This document shows positions 7,977-16,838 of a DNA stretch of 64,000 nt, one piece after another. The notes under the pieces are model-generated. The model searched no databases and had not been told where the DNA came from. It worked only from the letters and a program-made list of their open reading frames with translations. The translations under genes and the position numbers were made by a program. The stretch is taken from contig NZ_JBLZHU010000011.1 in NCBI RefSeq assembly GCF_048892425.1, positions 1-64,000 on the forward strand. The letters are read 5' to 3'. This DNA is from Pacificispira sp002696645 (GTDB taxonomy: Bacteria; Pseudomonadota; Alphaproteobacteria; UBA8366; Aestuariispiraceae). Position 1 is the stretch's first letter. Each line of letters starts with the position of its first letter.

Positions 7977-8098
7977 GACTGCCCCCTAAAAAGGTCAGGG
8001 TTTTCATGGAAAATAACACTTTCATGCGCGTCGCGTTTCATCTCAATGTCTCCTTGGTTACGAAAACTTTTTTGTCCGTCCCGAAAGATAATCAGATT

Positions 8099-8124
8099 AC
8101 TGCTGACAACAGTATGTCAGCAGT
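8099..8124. promoter_or_regulatory. Perfect palindromic operator upstream of the WYL regulator
   Basis: ACTGCTGACA (8099-8108) and TGTCAGCAGT (8115-8124) form a perfect 10-bp inverted repeat with a 6-bp spacer. It lies 34 bp before the GTG of the HTH-WYL regulator and 122 bp before the divergent minus-strand operon. This is the expected geometry for an autoregulatory operator of a dimeric helix-turn-helix protein. Confidence 0.6.
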
Positions 8125-8157
8125 GGTGCTATAGTCCCTGAATTGAGGAGACTATGA

Positions 8158-8838
8158 GTGAGCAAGTCAGGACGCCTGTTTGAAATCATCCAGATTCTGC
8201 GCGCGGCTGATCGTCCATTAACGGCGCAAGCCATGGCCGATGGGTTAGAAGTCACGAAACGCACAGTGTATCGGGATATCGCTACGCTTCAGGCGATGCG
8301 GGTTCCAATCGAAGGAGAAGCAGGGATCGGTTACATCATGCGGCCTGGCTATAACTTGCCGCCCCTGATGTTTGATGCGGAGGAGATGGAAGCCATTGTT
8401 GTTGGCCTGGCCATGTTAGGTCGCACACAGGATCATGGACTGCTGCGCGCGGCAGAACGGGCAAGCCGCAAGATATCATCTGCCATCCCGGAGCATGCGG
8501 GTCCATTGGCGGACCGTGCCCTTTATGCCTCTAACTGGAATGCGATTCCAAAATCCGATACCGATGCACGATTTTTCCGTGAAGCATTACGCGAGGAGGA
8601 CCGTCTTTCAATCGCTTACACAGATGCCCAAGGCACAGAAAGCACCCGAACGATCCTGCCACTGGCAATTATCTATTACATCGACTCGATCGTTCTGGCC
8701 GCCTGGTGTCAGCTGCGCGAGGACTTCCGTCATTTCCGGCTTGACCGGATCACCAGGGCAGACCGTCTGAACACCCCGTTCCATGACTGCGCGGCCAGCC
8801 TGCGCCAAAAATGGCGCGACACGACAAATCTGACTTAA
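8158..8838 (+). CDS. YafY-type HTH-WYL transcriptional regulator
   Basis: 226 residues. An N-terminal winged helix (residues ~3-60, including AQAMADGLEVTKRTVYRDIATL) is followed by a linker and a WYL domain whose ligand-sensing motif appears as LSIAYTDAQGTESTRTILPLAIIYYIDSIVLAAWC. Such regulators sense small molecules or nucleotides. The GTG start at 8158 has GAGGAG seven bases upstream. The divergent operon (NIF3-like, GNAT, lyase) and the palindrome at 8099-8124 suggest that it controls itself and possibly these genes. Confidence 0.85.
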   Translation: MSKSGRLFEIIQILRAADRPLTAQAMADGLEVTKRTVYRDIATLQAMRVPIEGEAGIGYIMRPGYNLPPLMFDAEEMEAIVVGLAMLGRTQDHGLLRAAERASRKISSAIPEHAGPLADRALYASNWNAIPKSDTDARFFREALREEDRLSIAYTDAQGTESTRTILPLAIIYYIDSIVLAAWCQLREDFRHFRLDRITRADRLNTPFHDCAASLRQKWRDTTNLT

Positions 8839-8855
8839 AGAGGCGCTTTACCCCA

Positions 8856-10271
8856 CTACAGCAGGGCCTTCACCGCGCTGGAATAGACCACGGTGCCATC
8901 ACTGGAGAACCGTTCATGGTTCCGCTCTATATCACCCAGCCGATATAGGTAATTCACCATCATCCCGGCGGATTGCTCAATGCCCTTGGGGGATGTATCG
9001 CCCATCCAGTTGATCCGCTCGACCTGGGATCCATTCTGCAGATGGAACCGTGCGACCGGATCCAGCGGCTGGGTACCACGCTTCTCTTCCACCAGATAGC
9101 GGGCGCATAACCGGGTCAGGGGTTCTTTCAAGGCGGCAACCAAATCATCATCCTGGGTCCAGGAGGGATCAGACAGAATCTTCATCAGATAGCCTTTGGT
9201 CGCGGTTTCGCCGGTCACATCCTTCAACCGGCGGCGATCTTCCGCCGTCAGGATATTAGGCAGGCCGTCCGCCACCGCCTTTTCCAGCCATTTACGGAAT
9301 CCCGGAATGGGTGACAGGGTAGAAAATGTCTTCAAATTTGGTAGATCCCGTCGCAGGTCATCCACCACCCGCTTGATCAGGAAATTCCCAAAGCTGATAC
9401 CGCGCAACCCTTTCTGCGTATTGGAAATGGAATAGAAGATCGCCGTATCGGCCTTTTCCGGATCCCCGGTCGGGGCCGCTTCATCCAGCAATTTCTGAAC
9501 ATTGCCAGACAGGCCGTTGACCAGAGCGACTTCGACAAAGATCAACGGCTCTTCTGGCATACGCGGATGGAAAAAGGCGTACAGCCTGCGATCCGATTCC
9601 AGGCGGTTTCGCAAATCCTCCCAGGATCGGATCTCATGGACAGCCTCATATTCGATCAGCTTCTCCAGCAAAGAGGCGGGAGAGTTCCAGGAAATCGTCT
9701 GCATTTCCAGGAAGCCGATATCGAACCAGCTGACCAACAAGGCCTGTAGACTGGAATCCAACGGTTTCAGATCCGGTTCCTTTGACAGGAAGGACAGGAT
9801 ATCGGCCCGCATATCCACCAGAAATTTCACCCCTTGCGGCAGTGCGTTGAACTGCATCAACAGGATGGTGCTGGCTGGGGTCAGGGCGTTTCTCAACGCT
9901 TCTTCCGCCTTATAACGGGCAGCATCATCCCCCGCTTCTTTCCACCCCTCCAGGGCCTTATCGATGTCTTCTGGATTGGTGCCAAACTCTTTCGCCAGGA
10001 CCAGCAGAAACCGGCGGCGTCCATCCCGGCTCAGTGACAGATAGGCCTGGCCCAGGGCCGCGGCGCGTTTGCGCGCGGAAACCTCACCGCCCTTGCGTTC
10101 CAGACATGCCGCCATTTGCTTGCGAACGACTGTCAGGTCACGCCCTTCGAGATCCGGCTTCAGCGCCTCAACGCTCTCCGTTCCGGCGAGATCATCCCAA
10201 ACGTCCCGCAAACTGGCCAGCGTCCGGGCGAAAAAACCAGTCTCTTGTCTAACAACCAGGGTCGTGCTCAT
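8856..10271 (-). CDS. Malonyl-CoA decarboxylase
   Basis: A 471-residue enzyme converting malonyl-CoA to acetyl-CoA and CO2. It has the N-terminal helical oligomerisation domain (to about residue 170) and the C-terminal GNAT-fold catalytic domain. The catalytic part shows FHPRMPEEPLIFVEVAL, FYSISNTQKGLRGISFGNFLIKRV, the Ser-containing FSTLSPIPGFRKWL and the His in PVARFHLQNG. The length fits bacterial MCDs. It is divergent from a class III CoA-transferase, with a 138-bp shared promoter region, a pairing that suggests malonate degradation (malonate is first loaded on CoA, then decarboxylated). Confidence 0.92.
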   Translation of the reverse strand: MSTTLVVRQETGFFARTLASLRDVWDDLAGTESVEALKPDLEGRDLTVVRKQMAACLERKGGEVSARKRAAALGQAYLSLSRDGRRRFLLVLAKEFGTNPEDIDKALEGWKEAGDDAARYKAEEALRNALTPASTILLMQFNALPQGVKFLVDMRADILSFLSKEPDLKPLDSSLQALLVSWFDIGFLEMQTISWNSPASLLEKLIEYEAVHEIRSWEDLRNRLESDRRLYAFFHPRMPEEPLIFVEVALVNGLSGNVQKLLDEAAPTGDPEKADTAIFYSISNTQKGLRGISFGNFLIKRVVDDLRRDLPNLKTFSTLSPIPGFRKWLEKAVADGLPNILTAEDRRRLKDVTGETATKGYLMKILSDPSWTQDDDLVAALKEPLTRLCARYLVEEKRGTQPLDPVARFHLQNGSQVERINWMGDTSPKGIEQSAGMMVNYLYRLGDIERNHERFSSDGTVVYSSAVKALL

Positions 10272-10409
10272 TGCTCTGTACCTTCACACTGTCGCATTAA
10301 TTCTATTGGATATGGCCTGGAAAAAAGACGGCGCAACCGGCATGGTACAAAAGAGTATGATCTATCCGATAAAAAATCGATTAAATTTGCATTTCTGTAG
10401 GGAGTCCCC

Positions 10410-11591
10410 GTGAACGCCATTCCTGAAACCCCCTCCGACAAAGGACCTTTGGCGGGTCTGATGATTATTGATATGACCCGCGTTCTGGCCGGTCCTTACT
10501 GCACGATGATGCTGAACGATCTGGGGGCCCGGGTGATAAAGGTAGAATCGCCAGAAACCGGCGATGATTCCCGCAGTTTCGGCCCTTTCATAGAGGGTGT
10601 TTCCGCCTATTTCCTGAGCCTCAATCGCGGCAAGGAATCAATCGCCATCAACCTGAAAGACCCCAAGGACCGCGCCATATTCGACGCCTTGATCAGGAAG
10701 GCCGATGTGCTGGTGGAAAACTATCGCGGCGGGGCCATGGCGCGATTGGGTTATGACTGGAATGCGCTGCATGCGGCCAACCCTAAACTAATCTATGCGG
10801 CTATTTCAGGCTTTGGTCAGACCGGTCCCTATAAGACAAAACCTGCCTATGACATGGTTGTACAAGGCATGGGGGGCGTGATGTCGATTACCGGCCATCC
10901 AGGCGGCCCACCAACCCGCGTTGGCACCTCTGTTGGCGATCTGACAGCCGGCCTGTTCGCTTTGGGCGCCATCAATGCCGCTTTGTATGAAAGGGAGCGC
11001 ACAGGCCTGGGCCGCATGATCGATGTCTCCATGCTCGACAGCCAAATCGCGATTTTGGAAAATGCTGTTGCACGCTACGCCGTCACCGGAAAGCCACCCG
11101 GTCCATTGGGCGCCCGGCATCCCTCCATCACCCCCTTCGAAGCCTATGAGACACAAGACGGTCATCTGATCATCGCAGCAGGCAACAATAAGCTGTTTAC
11201 CGATCTATGCTCTGGATTGAACCGACCCGACTTGGCCACTGACCCAAGATTCCTGACCAATTCAGATCGCGCAGCAAATGTGGATGCCCTAAAGACCGAA
11301 TTAGAAACCACCCTGAAAACCAAACCAACTGCGCATTGGCTGGACGTCCTGGATGCGGCTGGCGTCCCCCATGGGCCTATTAACAATGTTGAACAGGCCC
11401 TGAATGACCCACAGGTCCGCGCCCGCAATATGGTGGTTCATATGAGGGACCCGGATGGCCCCGACCTGATGATGGCGGGCAATCCCATCAAGATATCTGG
11501 TGTCGCAGACCCATCGACGCGCCCTCCTGCACCCAAGCTGGATGCCGACAGGGCTAAGATTCTGGCCGAACTGGGCCTGACGGATGAGTGA
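10410..11591 (+). CDS. CaiB/BaiF (class III) CoA-transferase
   Basis: 393 residues with the family fold and motifs: LAGLMIIDMTRVLAGPYCTMML, VIKVESPETGDDSR (adenine/CoA contact), SLNRGKESIAINLK and VGTSVGDLTAGLFALG, where Asp177 is the expected acyl-anhydride-forming residue. It swaps CoA between carboxylic acids. The substrate is not readable, but divergence from malonyl-CoA decarboxylase suggests succinyl-CoA:malonate or a related transfer. The start is GTG at 10410 with GGGAG nearby. It overlaps the DUF1491 gene by eight bases. Confidence 0.88.
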   Translation: MNAIPETPSDKGPLAGLMIIDMTRVLAGPYCTMMLNDLGARVIKVESPETGDDSRSFGPFIEGVSAYFLSLNRGKESIAINLKDPKDRAIFDALIRKADVLVENYRGGAMARLGYDWNALHAANPKLIYAAISGFGQTGPYKTKPAYDMVVQGMGGVMSITGHPGGPPTRVGTSVGDLTAGLFALGAINAALYERERTGLGRMIDVSMLDSQIAILENAVARYAVTGKPPGPLGARHPSITPFEAYETQDGHLIIAAGNNKLFTDLCSGLNRPDLATDPRFLTNSDRAANVDALKTELETTLKTKPTAHWLDVLDAAGVPHGPINNVEQALNDPQVRARNMVVHMRDPDGPDLMMAGNPIKISGVADPSTRPPAPKLDADRAKILAELGLTDE

Positions 11592-11919
11592 TGATCGCCT
11601 GCCAACCGCCCTTTGGGTTCAGGCCGGGCTGGCGCAATGCAGCGGCCAGGGAATCTCCGCCATGGTCCTGCACAAGGGTGATCCCCATACCGGCGTGGTG
11701 CTGGTCAAAATCGCCACCCTGGACGGGGCCTGTCGACTGTTGACGCAACAGCGTGATATGGAGGGTAAACTGCGCTGGGTCGATGCCCTGCCCAAAGACC
11801 CGACCCCCAGCGAGACCGACGCCGATGCCTATATCACCCGCACCAGTGCGCGTGACCCGGACCTGTGGGTCATCGAAATTGAGGATCGGAATGGAGCCAA
11901 TCCATTTGATCCAAAGTAA
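11584..11919 (+). CDS. DUF1491 family protein
   Basis: A 111-residue protein of DUF1491, a small alphaproteobacterial family (LPTALWVQAGLAQCSGQGISAMVLHKGDPHTGVVLVK, then YITRTSARDPDLWVIEIEDR). No established function. It overlaps the end of the CoA-transferase by eight bases, indicating coupled expression, although family members sit in many contexts. Confidence 0.8.
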   Translation: MSDDRLPTALWVQAGLAQCSGQGISAMVLHKGDPHTGVVLVKIATLDGACRLLTQQRDMEGKLRWVDALPKDPTPSETDADAYITRTSARDPDLWVIEIEDRNGANPFDPK

Positions 11920-11925
11920 TCACTT

Positions 11926-12972
11926 CTAAGCCAGCTTGGTTGCCAGAATGCGGATGTCGGCCTCGCCAAACTTTTCGGCGGCATAGGGGTCGGCATCGGT
12001 GACATCCAGATCGGTATCGAAGCCGCCGATCAGGCGTTTGAAATCGCCAAAGCCAATCGCTTCCAGACGCCCTGTAATGTTGGCCCAACTGGTGGCGCGA
12101 TACACCGCCTTCAGCCCATCGCCCAGGTGATAGCGTTTGTTGATGGAAAAGCCGAGATGGGCCAGGTGATCCTGAACCAGTTTCGCTGGCACATCGGCCA
12201 GGATCTGAACGGAGACATGGAACAGGTCGCGGGCGATTGATCCCTCCCCTTCCGTATAGATCCAGGCGATCCCGCCGGGCTTGAGCAAGCGATGCATTTC
12301 GCGGTAGGCGCGGTCTTCATCATCCAGATGATGGAACACGCCATTTTGAACAGCCGCATCAAAGCTGCCGGATTGTTCGGGCACATCATAGACCGTGGCA
12401 TGGATGAACCGCAGGCGGCTTTCCGCCACGCCCAGCTTGTCACGTGCGGCTTCGGCATAGCGGATGCTGTCTGATCCATAATCGACCCCCACGACTTCCG
12501 CCGCCCCCGCATTCAGCAGGGCATGATCAAAATTGCCATGACCACAGCCCATATCGACGATGCGCATGCCCTCAAAGGCACCCTTTTCCAGCCCGTTGAA
12601 GCGCAGGCGATCATCATAACGGGTAATCCGGTCGCGATATTGATCCGCATCGAATTGAGTCCACAGCGATTGGAACAGGTCCTGGTGTTCCTCCTCCATC
12701 GTCTGCTCCCGCGGATCGTGATCCAGCGGCAGCCCGCCATCGCAGAAAGCAATCTTTCGCGCGGCCTCTAAATCCCCAATGGCGCGCTCCACCAGCGCAT
12801 GGGTCAGCGCAAAAGGATGTTCCGACAGTGCCTGATCATATTGCAAGGCCTCCCAGCCCATATTCATGCGGATCAGCGCCTCAATCCGCGCCAGGGCCAT
12901 GAACCGTGTCCGGGGCAGGTCAGCGGCCAGACGCTTCAAGTCTTGCAGGCGGGGCAGATATGTCTTTTCCAT
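11926..12972 (-). CDS. SAM-dependent methyltransferase with N-terminal helical extension
   Basis: 348 residues. The class I methyltransferase core begins near residue 135, with motif I IVDMGCGHGNFDHALLNAG, the acidic VVGVDYG at strand 2, a FDAAVQNGVFHHLDD motif and LLKPGG. About 120 N-terminal residues form a helical region of unknown role, and the C-terminal ~90 residues may form a substrate cap. It is directly downstream (15 bp) of an asparagine-synthase-like gene on the same strand, so it probably modifies a polysaccharide or small metabolite made by the same cluster. Confidence 0.75.
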   Translation of the reverse strand: MEKTYLPRLQDLKRLAADLPRTRFMALARIEALIRMNMGWEALQYDQALSEHPFALTHALVERAIGDLEAARKIAFCDGGLPLDHDPREQTMEEEHQDLFQSLWTQFDADQYRDRITRYDDRLRFNGLEKGAFEGMRIVDMGCGHGNFDHALLNAGAAEVVGVDYGSDSIRYAEAARDKLGVAESRLRFIHATVYDVPEQSGSFDAAVQNGVFHHLDDEDRAYREMHRLLKPGGIAWIYTEGEGSIARDLFHVSVQILADVPAKLVQDHLAHLGFSINKRYHLGDGLKAVYRATSWANITGRLEAIGFGDFKRLIGGFDTDLDVTDADPYAAEKFGEADIRILATKLA

Positions 12973-12987
12973 GAGGCCTAATTCCCT

Positions 12988-14820
12988 TTAGCGTGGATCA
13001 ACACTGGTTTCAAAAAACAAACGGGCAGACGTCAGGCAGAATAGGAAATTGTCCATCCCCTGACTGTCTGTTTCAGGGTGCAAAAGCCGGGCCACGGAAT
13101 CGCGATCAACGATGTCCCACAGGGCGCTGTCGGCCAATAGCCGGTCCCGAACATCCTGTGCCCGCCTGTCCAACAGAGAGGCAATCGGCGCGTTGAAGCC
13201 CAGCTTTTTCTTCAGTTTTAAGATTTCCTGTGGCACGATTCCCTCCCCCGCTTGGCGCAACAGCGCTTTTGAGTAACCGTCCTGAATCAGATGCTGTGAT
13301 GGGACGGTCAGCATGAAATCCACCAGACCACGGTCCAGATAGGCACCGCGATTTTCGATGGAATGGGCCATATAGTGGCTGTCATGGGCCCAGGTCAGCA
13401 CGGGCACGGATTCCCGCAGCAATTCATTCAGCATCCGGTTGCGCAGCAGATCGGGGCAATAAGATGCCTCCTCAAAGTCTCCCGCCACCGGCGCGATCAG
13501 ATAATCCGCCACTTGGGGCGCGTTGAGATGCACATGTCCGCGCTGGCCCGGATGATCGATAAAGGCGCGCGGATTGCGCAACAGCGGATTGCGCACATGT
13601 TGACCAAAAGATGCCTGCCATTCAGCGATCAAATCGTCAAAATCAGCGCGCTCCGCCTGCCCGGCCAGCCAGAAAAGATAATGATCGTAGTAACCGGCAA
13701 AAATCTCATCCGCGCCATTGCCATTGATCAGCACCTTATAGCCTGCCTGGGCCACGGCCTCCGACAGGAACCCATCCAGATACATGCCCAGCGACGGGAC
13801 GGGACCGTCATAAGCCAGGCTCATCCGCGCCAGACGATCCAAAAAGCCATCACTGGATACACGGGTTTCATGGTGGGGCGTGCCCAGAGCGGTGGCGGCG
13901 GCACGGATGGCGGCACTTTCATCATAGTCGCGGTCCGCCTCCAGCATTGAAAAGGTATGCAATTGCTGGCCATGGCGATGCACCGCGATCCCGGCTAGAA
14001 CATTGCTGTCAATTCCGCCACTCAGGCTGATGGCAAGCGGGACGTCTGATCGTAACCGAATGCGAATGGCGCGGTCTATTTCTACGGCGGCCCCCTCTGC
14101 CGCCTCCCCCGCCGTCATTGCAACGGGCGAAAATTTTGGCGTCCAGTAAGGCTTAGGCTCCCCTACGCCCGATTGAGTTATCCAGGCGACCTGACCAGCA
14201 GGGAAGGCCGTGACATCCTGAAAGAAACAGGTCTGGTCCCGAAACAAGGCGCGATAGCCATGGGCCAGAAAGCGATGCACCTTTTCTGCATTCACTGTGA
14301 ACCCTTCGCCGGTCAGGGCGGCAAGCTGTTTGATCTCTGACGCGAAATACAGCCCATGGGAACAGCGATGCAAATGTAACGGCTTCTCCCCAAAGCGATC
14401 GCGCGACAACAGCAGCCGACCGCCGTCCCGTGGGTCCAACAGGGCAAAGGCCCACATCCCCTCCAGGCGATCCAGCGCCGCCTCTCCCCAGGCCAGATAG
14501 GCCTGCAACAGCACTTCCGTATCGCTGTGGGTGCGGAAGGAATGGCCAAGCGCAATCAACGCGTCCCGGATTTCCAGATAGTTATAAATCTCCCCATTGA
14601 AGACCAGCACACAGCCATCGGCTTCAAAGGGTTGGGCAGATCGGGGATCGGGATCGATGATGGCAAGGCGGGTATGCAGCAGAACAACGGTCGAATCCGA
14701 CAGGGCAATCACTCGCTGGCCCGACCCGTCCGGTCCGCGATGGGCCATGGAACGCAAGGTCCGCGCCCGCGCATCCGCATCGGGCGGCTCACTGCCGATA
14801 TAGCCCGCAAGGCCGCACAT
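12988..14820 (-). CDS. asnB: Asparagine synthase (glutamine-hydrolysing), first paralogue
   Basis: A 610-residue two-domain amidotransferase. The N-terminal nucleophile Cys2 (MCGLAGYIG) with RGPDGSG and FNGEIYN form the glutaminase site. The synthetase ATP-pyrophosphatase loop is LSGGIDSN near residue 263, with NGNGADEIFAGYYDHY further on. Because it lies with a methyltransferase near LPS genes, it may amidate a sugar or peptide in surface polysaccharide rather than make free asparagine (inference). Length and motifs are intact. Confidence 0.85.
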   Translation of the reverse strand: MCGLAGYIGSEPPDADARARTLRSMAHRGPDGSGQRVIALSDSTVVLLHTRLAIIDPDPRSAQPFEADGCVLVFNGEIYNYLEIRDALIALGHSFRTHSDTEVLLQAYLAWGEAALDRLEGMWAFALLDPRDGGRLLLSRDRFGEKPLHLHRCSHGLYFASEIKQLAALTGEGFTVNAEKVHRFLAHGYRALFRDQTCFFQDVTAFPAGQVAWITQSGVGEPKPYWTPKFSPVAMTAGEAAEGAAVEIDRAIRIRLRSDVPLAISLSGGIDSNVLAGIAVHRHGQQLHTFSMLEADRDYDESAAIRAAATALGTPHHETRVSSDGFLDRLARMSLAYDGPVPSLGMYLDGFLSEAVAQAGYKVLINGNGADEIFAGYYDHYLFWLAGQAERADFDDLIAEWQASFGQHVRNPLLRNPRAFIDHPGQRGHVHLNAPQVADYLIAPVAGDFEEASYCPDLLRNRMLNELLRESVPVLTWAHDSHYMAHSIENRGAYLDRGLVDFMLTVPSQHLIQDGYSKALLRQAGEGIVPQEILKLKKKLGFNAPIASLLDRRAQDVRDRLLADSALWDIVDRDSVARLLHPETDSQGMDNFLFCLTSARLFFETSVDPR

Positions 14821-14965
14821 ATCAGGCGACCCCTGTATAGAAGGGTGAAATCACTTCAGTCATCATCCGGCCTTCTGCCGCTTTTAAAGACGCTTTAAGA
14901 CAGGTTCTTTCTGAACCTTGAAACATTTATATCGGAAATGGAGTGCGCGGTCTACACTTAGCACT

Positions 14966-15000
14966 TGCCGCCCTGGACCCCGGATCAAGTCCGGGGTGAC
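14966..15000. repeat. 35-bp interspersed repeat, copy 1
   Basis: The sequence from TGCCGCCCTGGACCCC through CCGGATCAAGTCCGGGGTGAC is repeated without mismatch at 15198-15232. It contains the palindrome CCCCGGATCAAGTCCGGGG. This is a widespread intergenic repeat of alphaproteobacterial chromosomes. It is on the same strand in both copies. Confidence 0.85.
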
Positions 15001-15019
15001 GAAGCATTAGCCAAATGCA

Positions 15020-15125
15020 CTCTCACCCTGTGGAGCGCAGCGTCTCGAAGGGTGCGCCCGCTGTAAGCACTAAACTTACAGCCCATCCTTCGAGACGCGG
15101 CGGTGCCGCTCCTCAGGATGAGGGA
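15020..15125. repeat. Long-arm intergenic palindrome (TCGAGACGC type)
   Basis: Two half-elements face each other: GCGTCTCGAAGGGTG at ~15039-15053 and CATCCTTCGAGACGC at ~15085-15099, followed by GGCGGTGCCGCTCCTCAGGA and TGAGGG. This is a recognisable class of interspersed repeat in alphaproteobacterial intergenic DNA. No gene is present. Confidence 0.7.
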
Positions 15126-15148
15126 AGTGCGGATGGTGAAAAACCACC

Positions 15149-15180
15149 GTCATTCCCGCGAAGGCGGGAATCCAGGGCAG
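15149..15180. repeat. Short GCGGGAAT hairpin repeat
   Basis: GTCATTCCCGCGAAGGCGGG followed by AATCCAGGGCAG. ATTCCCGC/GCGGGAAT form an 8-bp stem with a short loop. This is a very common proteobacterial intergenic repeat. With its neighbours it makes 14966-15232 a cluster of repeats from three different families. Confidence 0.8.
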
Positions 15181-15197
15181 CCCGCATAAATCCTGAC

Positions 15198-15232
15198 TGC
15201 CGCCCTGGACCCCGGATCAAGTCCGGGGTGAC
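15198..15232. repeat. 35-bp interspersed repeat, copy 2
   Basis: Identical to 14966-15000, in the same orientation, 232 bp away. The stretch 15233-15342 to the next gene holds nothing recognisable. Confidence 0.85.
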
Positions 15233-15342
15233 CACAAAAAGTGATTGTATCCATTTTTCAACAGCCAACCCCGATGAGCGGTGGGGCCTGTCCGGGCAAA
15301 GTCGCTGCCGGTCCACCGCCCATCGGTGTTGTCTTTCCCCGA

Positions 15343-15663
15343 TCAGACAGCCGGTGCGCTGCCTTCCGGGTAAAGCTGCTTGAAGCCCTCGCTGACGGCA
15401 TTCAGGACCTGTGGGTCCCGGTCGCGCCAATAGCGAGGATCGCGCATCATCTGGCGGAGTTGTTCTTCCGCATCCGCCTTCCCCTTTGGATCATCGTTGA
15501 CGAGCAACGGGCCCAGCAATTCGCCGATTTCCGGCCCGAAGGCCTTGGCCAGCAAAATCGCCGCCCGAGGCGTGATGATGGAATCCAGTTCCGCCAGTTC
15601 CGCCTGGGTAAGAGATTGAAGGCCATTGGCGATCACCTGGACCGAGTGGTTATTGTTAAACAT
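15343..15663 (-). CDS. Small phage-module protein with DPRYWRDRDP C-terminal motif
   Basis: 106 residues. The N-terminal half is helical (ITPRAAILLAKAFGPEIGELL). The last ~35 residues (MMRDPRYWRDRDPQVLNAV, then SEGFKQLYPEG) closely match the end of the scaffold-like protein encoded next to it, so the tail is a shared module. The ATG at 15663 has AAGGA upstream. It takes the position where a phage would carry its major capsid gene. Function unknown; probably a binding partner competing for the same surface as the scaffold tail (inference). Confidence 0.6.
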   Translation of the reverse strand: MFNNNHSVQVIANGLQSLTQAELAELDSIITPRAAILLAKAFGPEIGELLGPLLVNDDPKGKADAEEQLRQMMRDPRYWRDRDPQVLNAVSEGFKQLYPEGSAPAV

Positions 15664-15800
15664 GATACTGTCATTCCTTTCGAGTGGTTGAGTAAGTGCG
15701 ACCGCGATTGTCTTCCATGGCTGAAGGTCTCTTCAGATGGACACGCCCCCACCTGCGATCGCAGAAATCAAACGGGGGCGCGAGAGCATCATCCCGGCGA

Positions 15801-16553
15801 TCAGGCACCGTCGGGATAGAGTTGCTTGAAGCCGTTCTGAACCTTGCGGGTCAGGGCCGGGTCGTGATCGCGCCAATAGCGCGGATCATTCATCAGGCGC
15901 TTCAACTGTTCCTCGCTCAGCGGCTCCCCACGATCCCCACCCTTGGTCAGGCCCGGCTCGTCCCCGGCGGCCATCATGCGATGCACTGCCATGACCCCAT
16001 CAAAGCTGGAACACAGAGAGTTGAAAGCATCGCCCGGCAGGTTCTTCTGGCCCCATTTCCGCATCTGGCGACGGATTTCCTTCCATCGCTCCGGACCGCC
16101 GAAATGCGCTTCCAATCGGGCGGAGTCACCAGCCCCGCGGGCGGCCTGCACGACCTCCACGATCAGAGGGGCCAGCTTTTCTGCTGCCAGGTCATAGACA
16201 AGTTGCACCTGAGCCTCGGTAAAGCCTGCGCGATGCAGCACAGCCTCCATCTCCAGATCCCGTTCCAGATAGTCTTCCAGAATATCGATGCGGTATTGTT
16301 CGGGGGTGTCGGGTACGCCCAGGGCTTTCAACATGGCGGCCTGATCCAGTTCCAGCGCGGGGCCATTATCCCCCCCCGGTGCCTGTCCCTGGCCCAGTTT
16401 GCGTTCCAATTCCTGATAAGACCGCAGTAGGGTGGTGACATTAACCTCCCCCGTTGCGGGATCCTTGAATTTTTGCGGAATGTTTATATCCGCAGCCGTC
16501 CCTTGCGAGGGGGATTGCGCTGGTTTAATCGCTGTTTCAGTTATTTTATTCAT
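15801..16553 (-). CDS. Phage capsid scaffold/assembly-like protein
   Basis: 250 residues, acidic and helical, with the layout of podovirus scaffold proteins: a disordered N-terminus, IPQKFKDPATGEVNVTTLLRSYQELERKLG near residue 25, a VPDTPEQYRID region, HFGGPERWKEIRRQMRKWG near residue 150, and a C-terminal MNDPRYWRDHDPALTRKVQ tail. In phages such proteins direct head assembly. GGGAA precedes the ATG at 16553. It lies downstream of the portal gene, as expected for a head module, but no major capsid gene follows. Confidence 0.65.
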   Translation of the reverse strand: MNKITETAIKPAQSPSQGTAADINIPQKFKDPATGEVNVTTLLRSYQELERKLGQGQAPGGDNGPALELDQAAMLKALGVPDTPEQYRIDILEDYLERDLEMEAVLHRAGFTEAQVQLVYDLAAEKLAPLIVEVVQAARGAGDSARLEAHFGGPERWKEIRRQMRKWGQKNLPGDAFNSLCSSFDGVMAVHRMMAAGDEPGLTKGGDRGEPLSEEQLKRLMNDPRYWRDHDPALTRKVQNGFKQLYPDGA

Positions 16554-16568
16554 GATTTGTTCCCTTTG

Positions 16569-16838
16569 TTAAGAAAGCCCGCGACCGCGATCGATCAGGG
16601 ACTGGATGTGAAGGACAAGGCAGCGTTGCCCGTCCATGTGACGCAGGGCAGCATCCGTGCTGTTTGGTCCAAGCGCCCGGTCCAAAGTCAACCCCCGCAA
16701 ATGCGACAGGACCAGTTCCCCCTCCGCCCCGGCGAAACATCGGGCGAAAGCGCGCTCTATCCTGACCTTCAAGTCCGGGTCGCCGGTGCTCCCGATGGGG
16801 GTCAGGGCTCCCCAGCCCGTCTGTTTTTGATCAGACAT
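16569..16838 (-). CDS. Bbp19-like small phage protein
   Basis: 89 residues from the ATG at 16838, matching the Bbp19-like domain of podoviruses: AFARCFAGAEGELVLSHLRG, LTLDRALGPNSTDAALRHMDG and QRCLVLHIQSLIDRGRG. The family sits beside the portal gene in Bordetella phage BPP-1-like viruses; its role is unknown. It overlaps the portal stop by eight bases, so the two are coupled. A longer frame to 16937 exists but would start inside the portal gene. Confidence 0.65.
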   Translation of the reverse strand: MSDQKQTGWGALTPIGSTGDPDLKVRIERAFARCFAGAEGELVLSHLRGLTLDRALGPNSTDAALRHMDGQRCLVLHIQSLIDRGRGLS

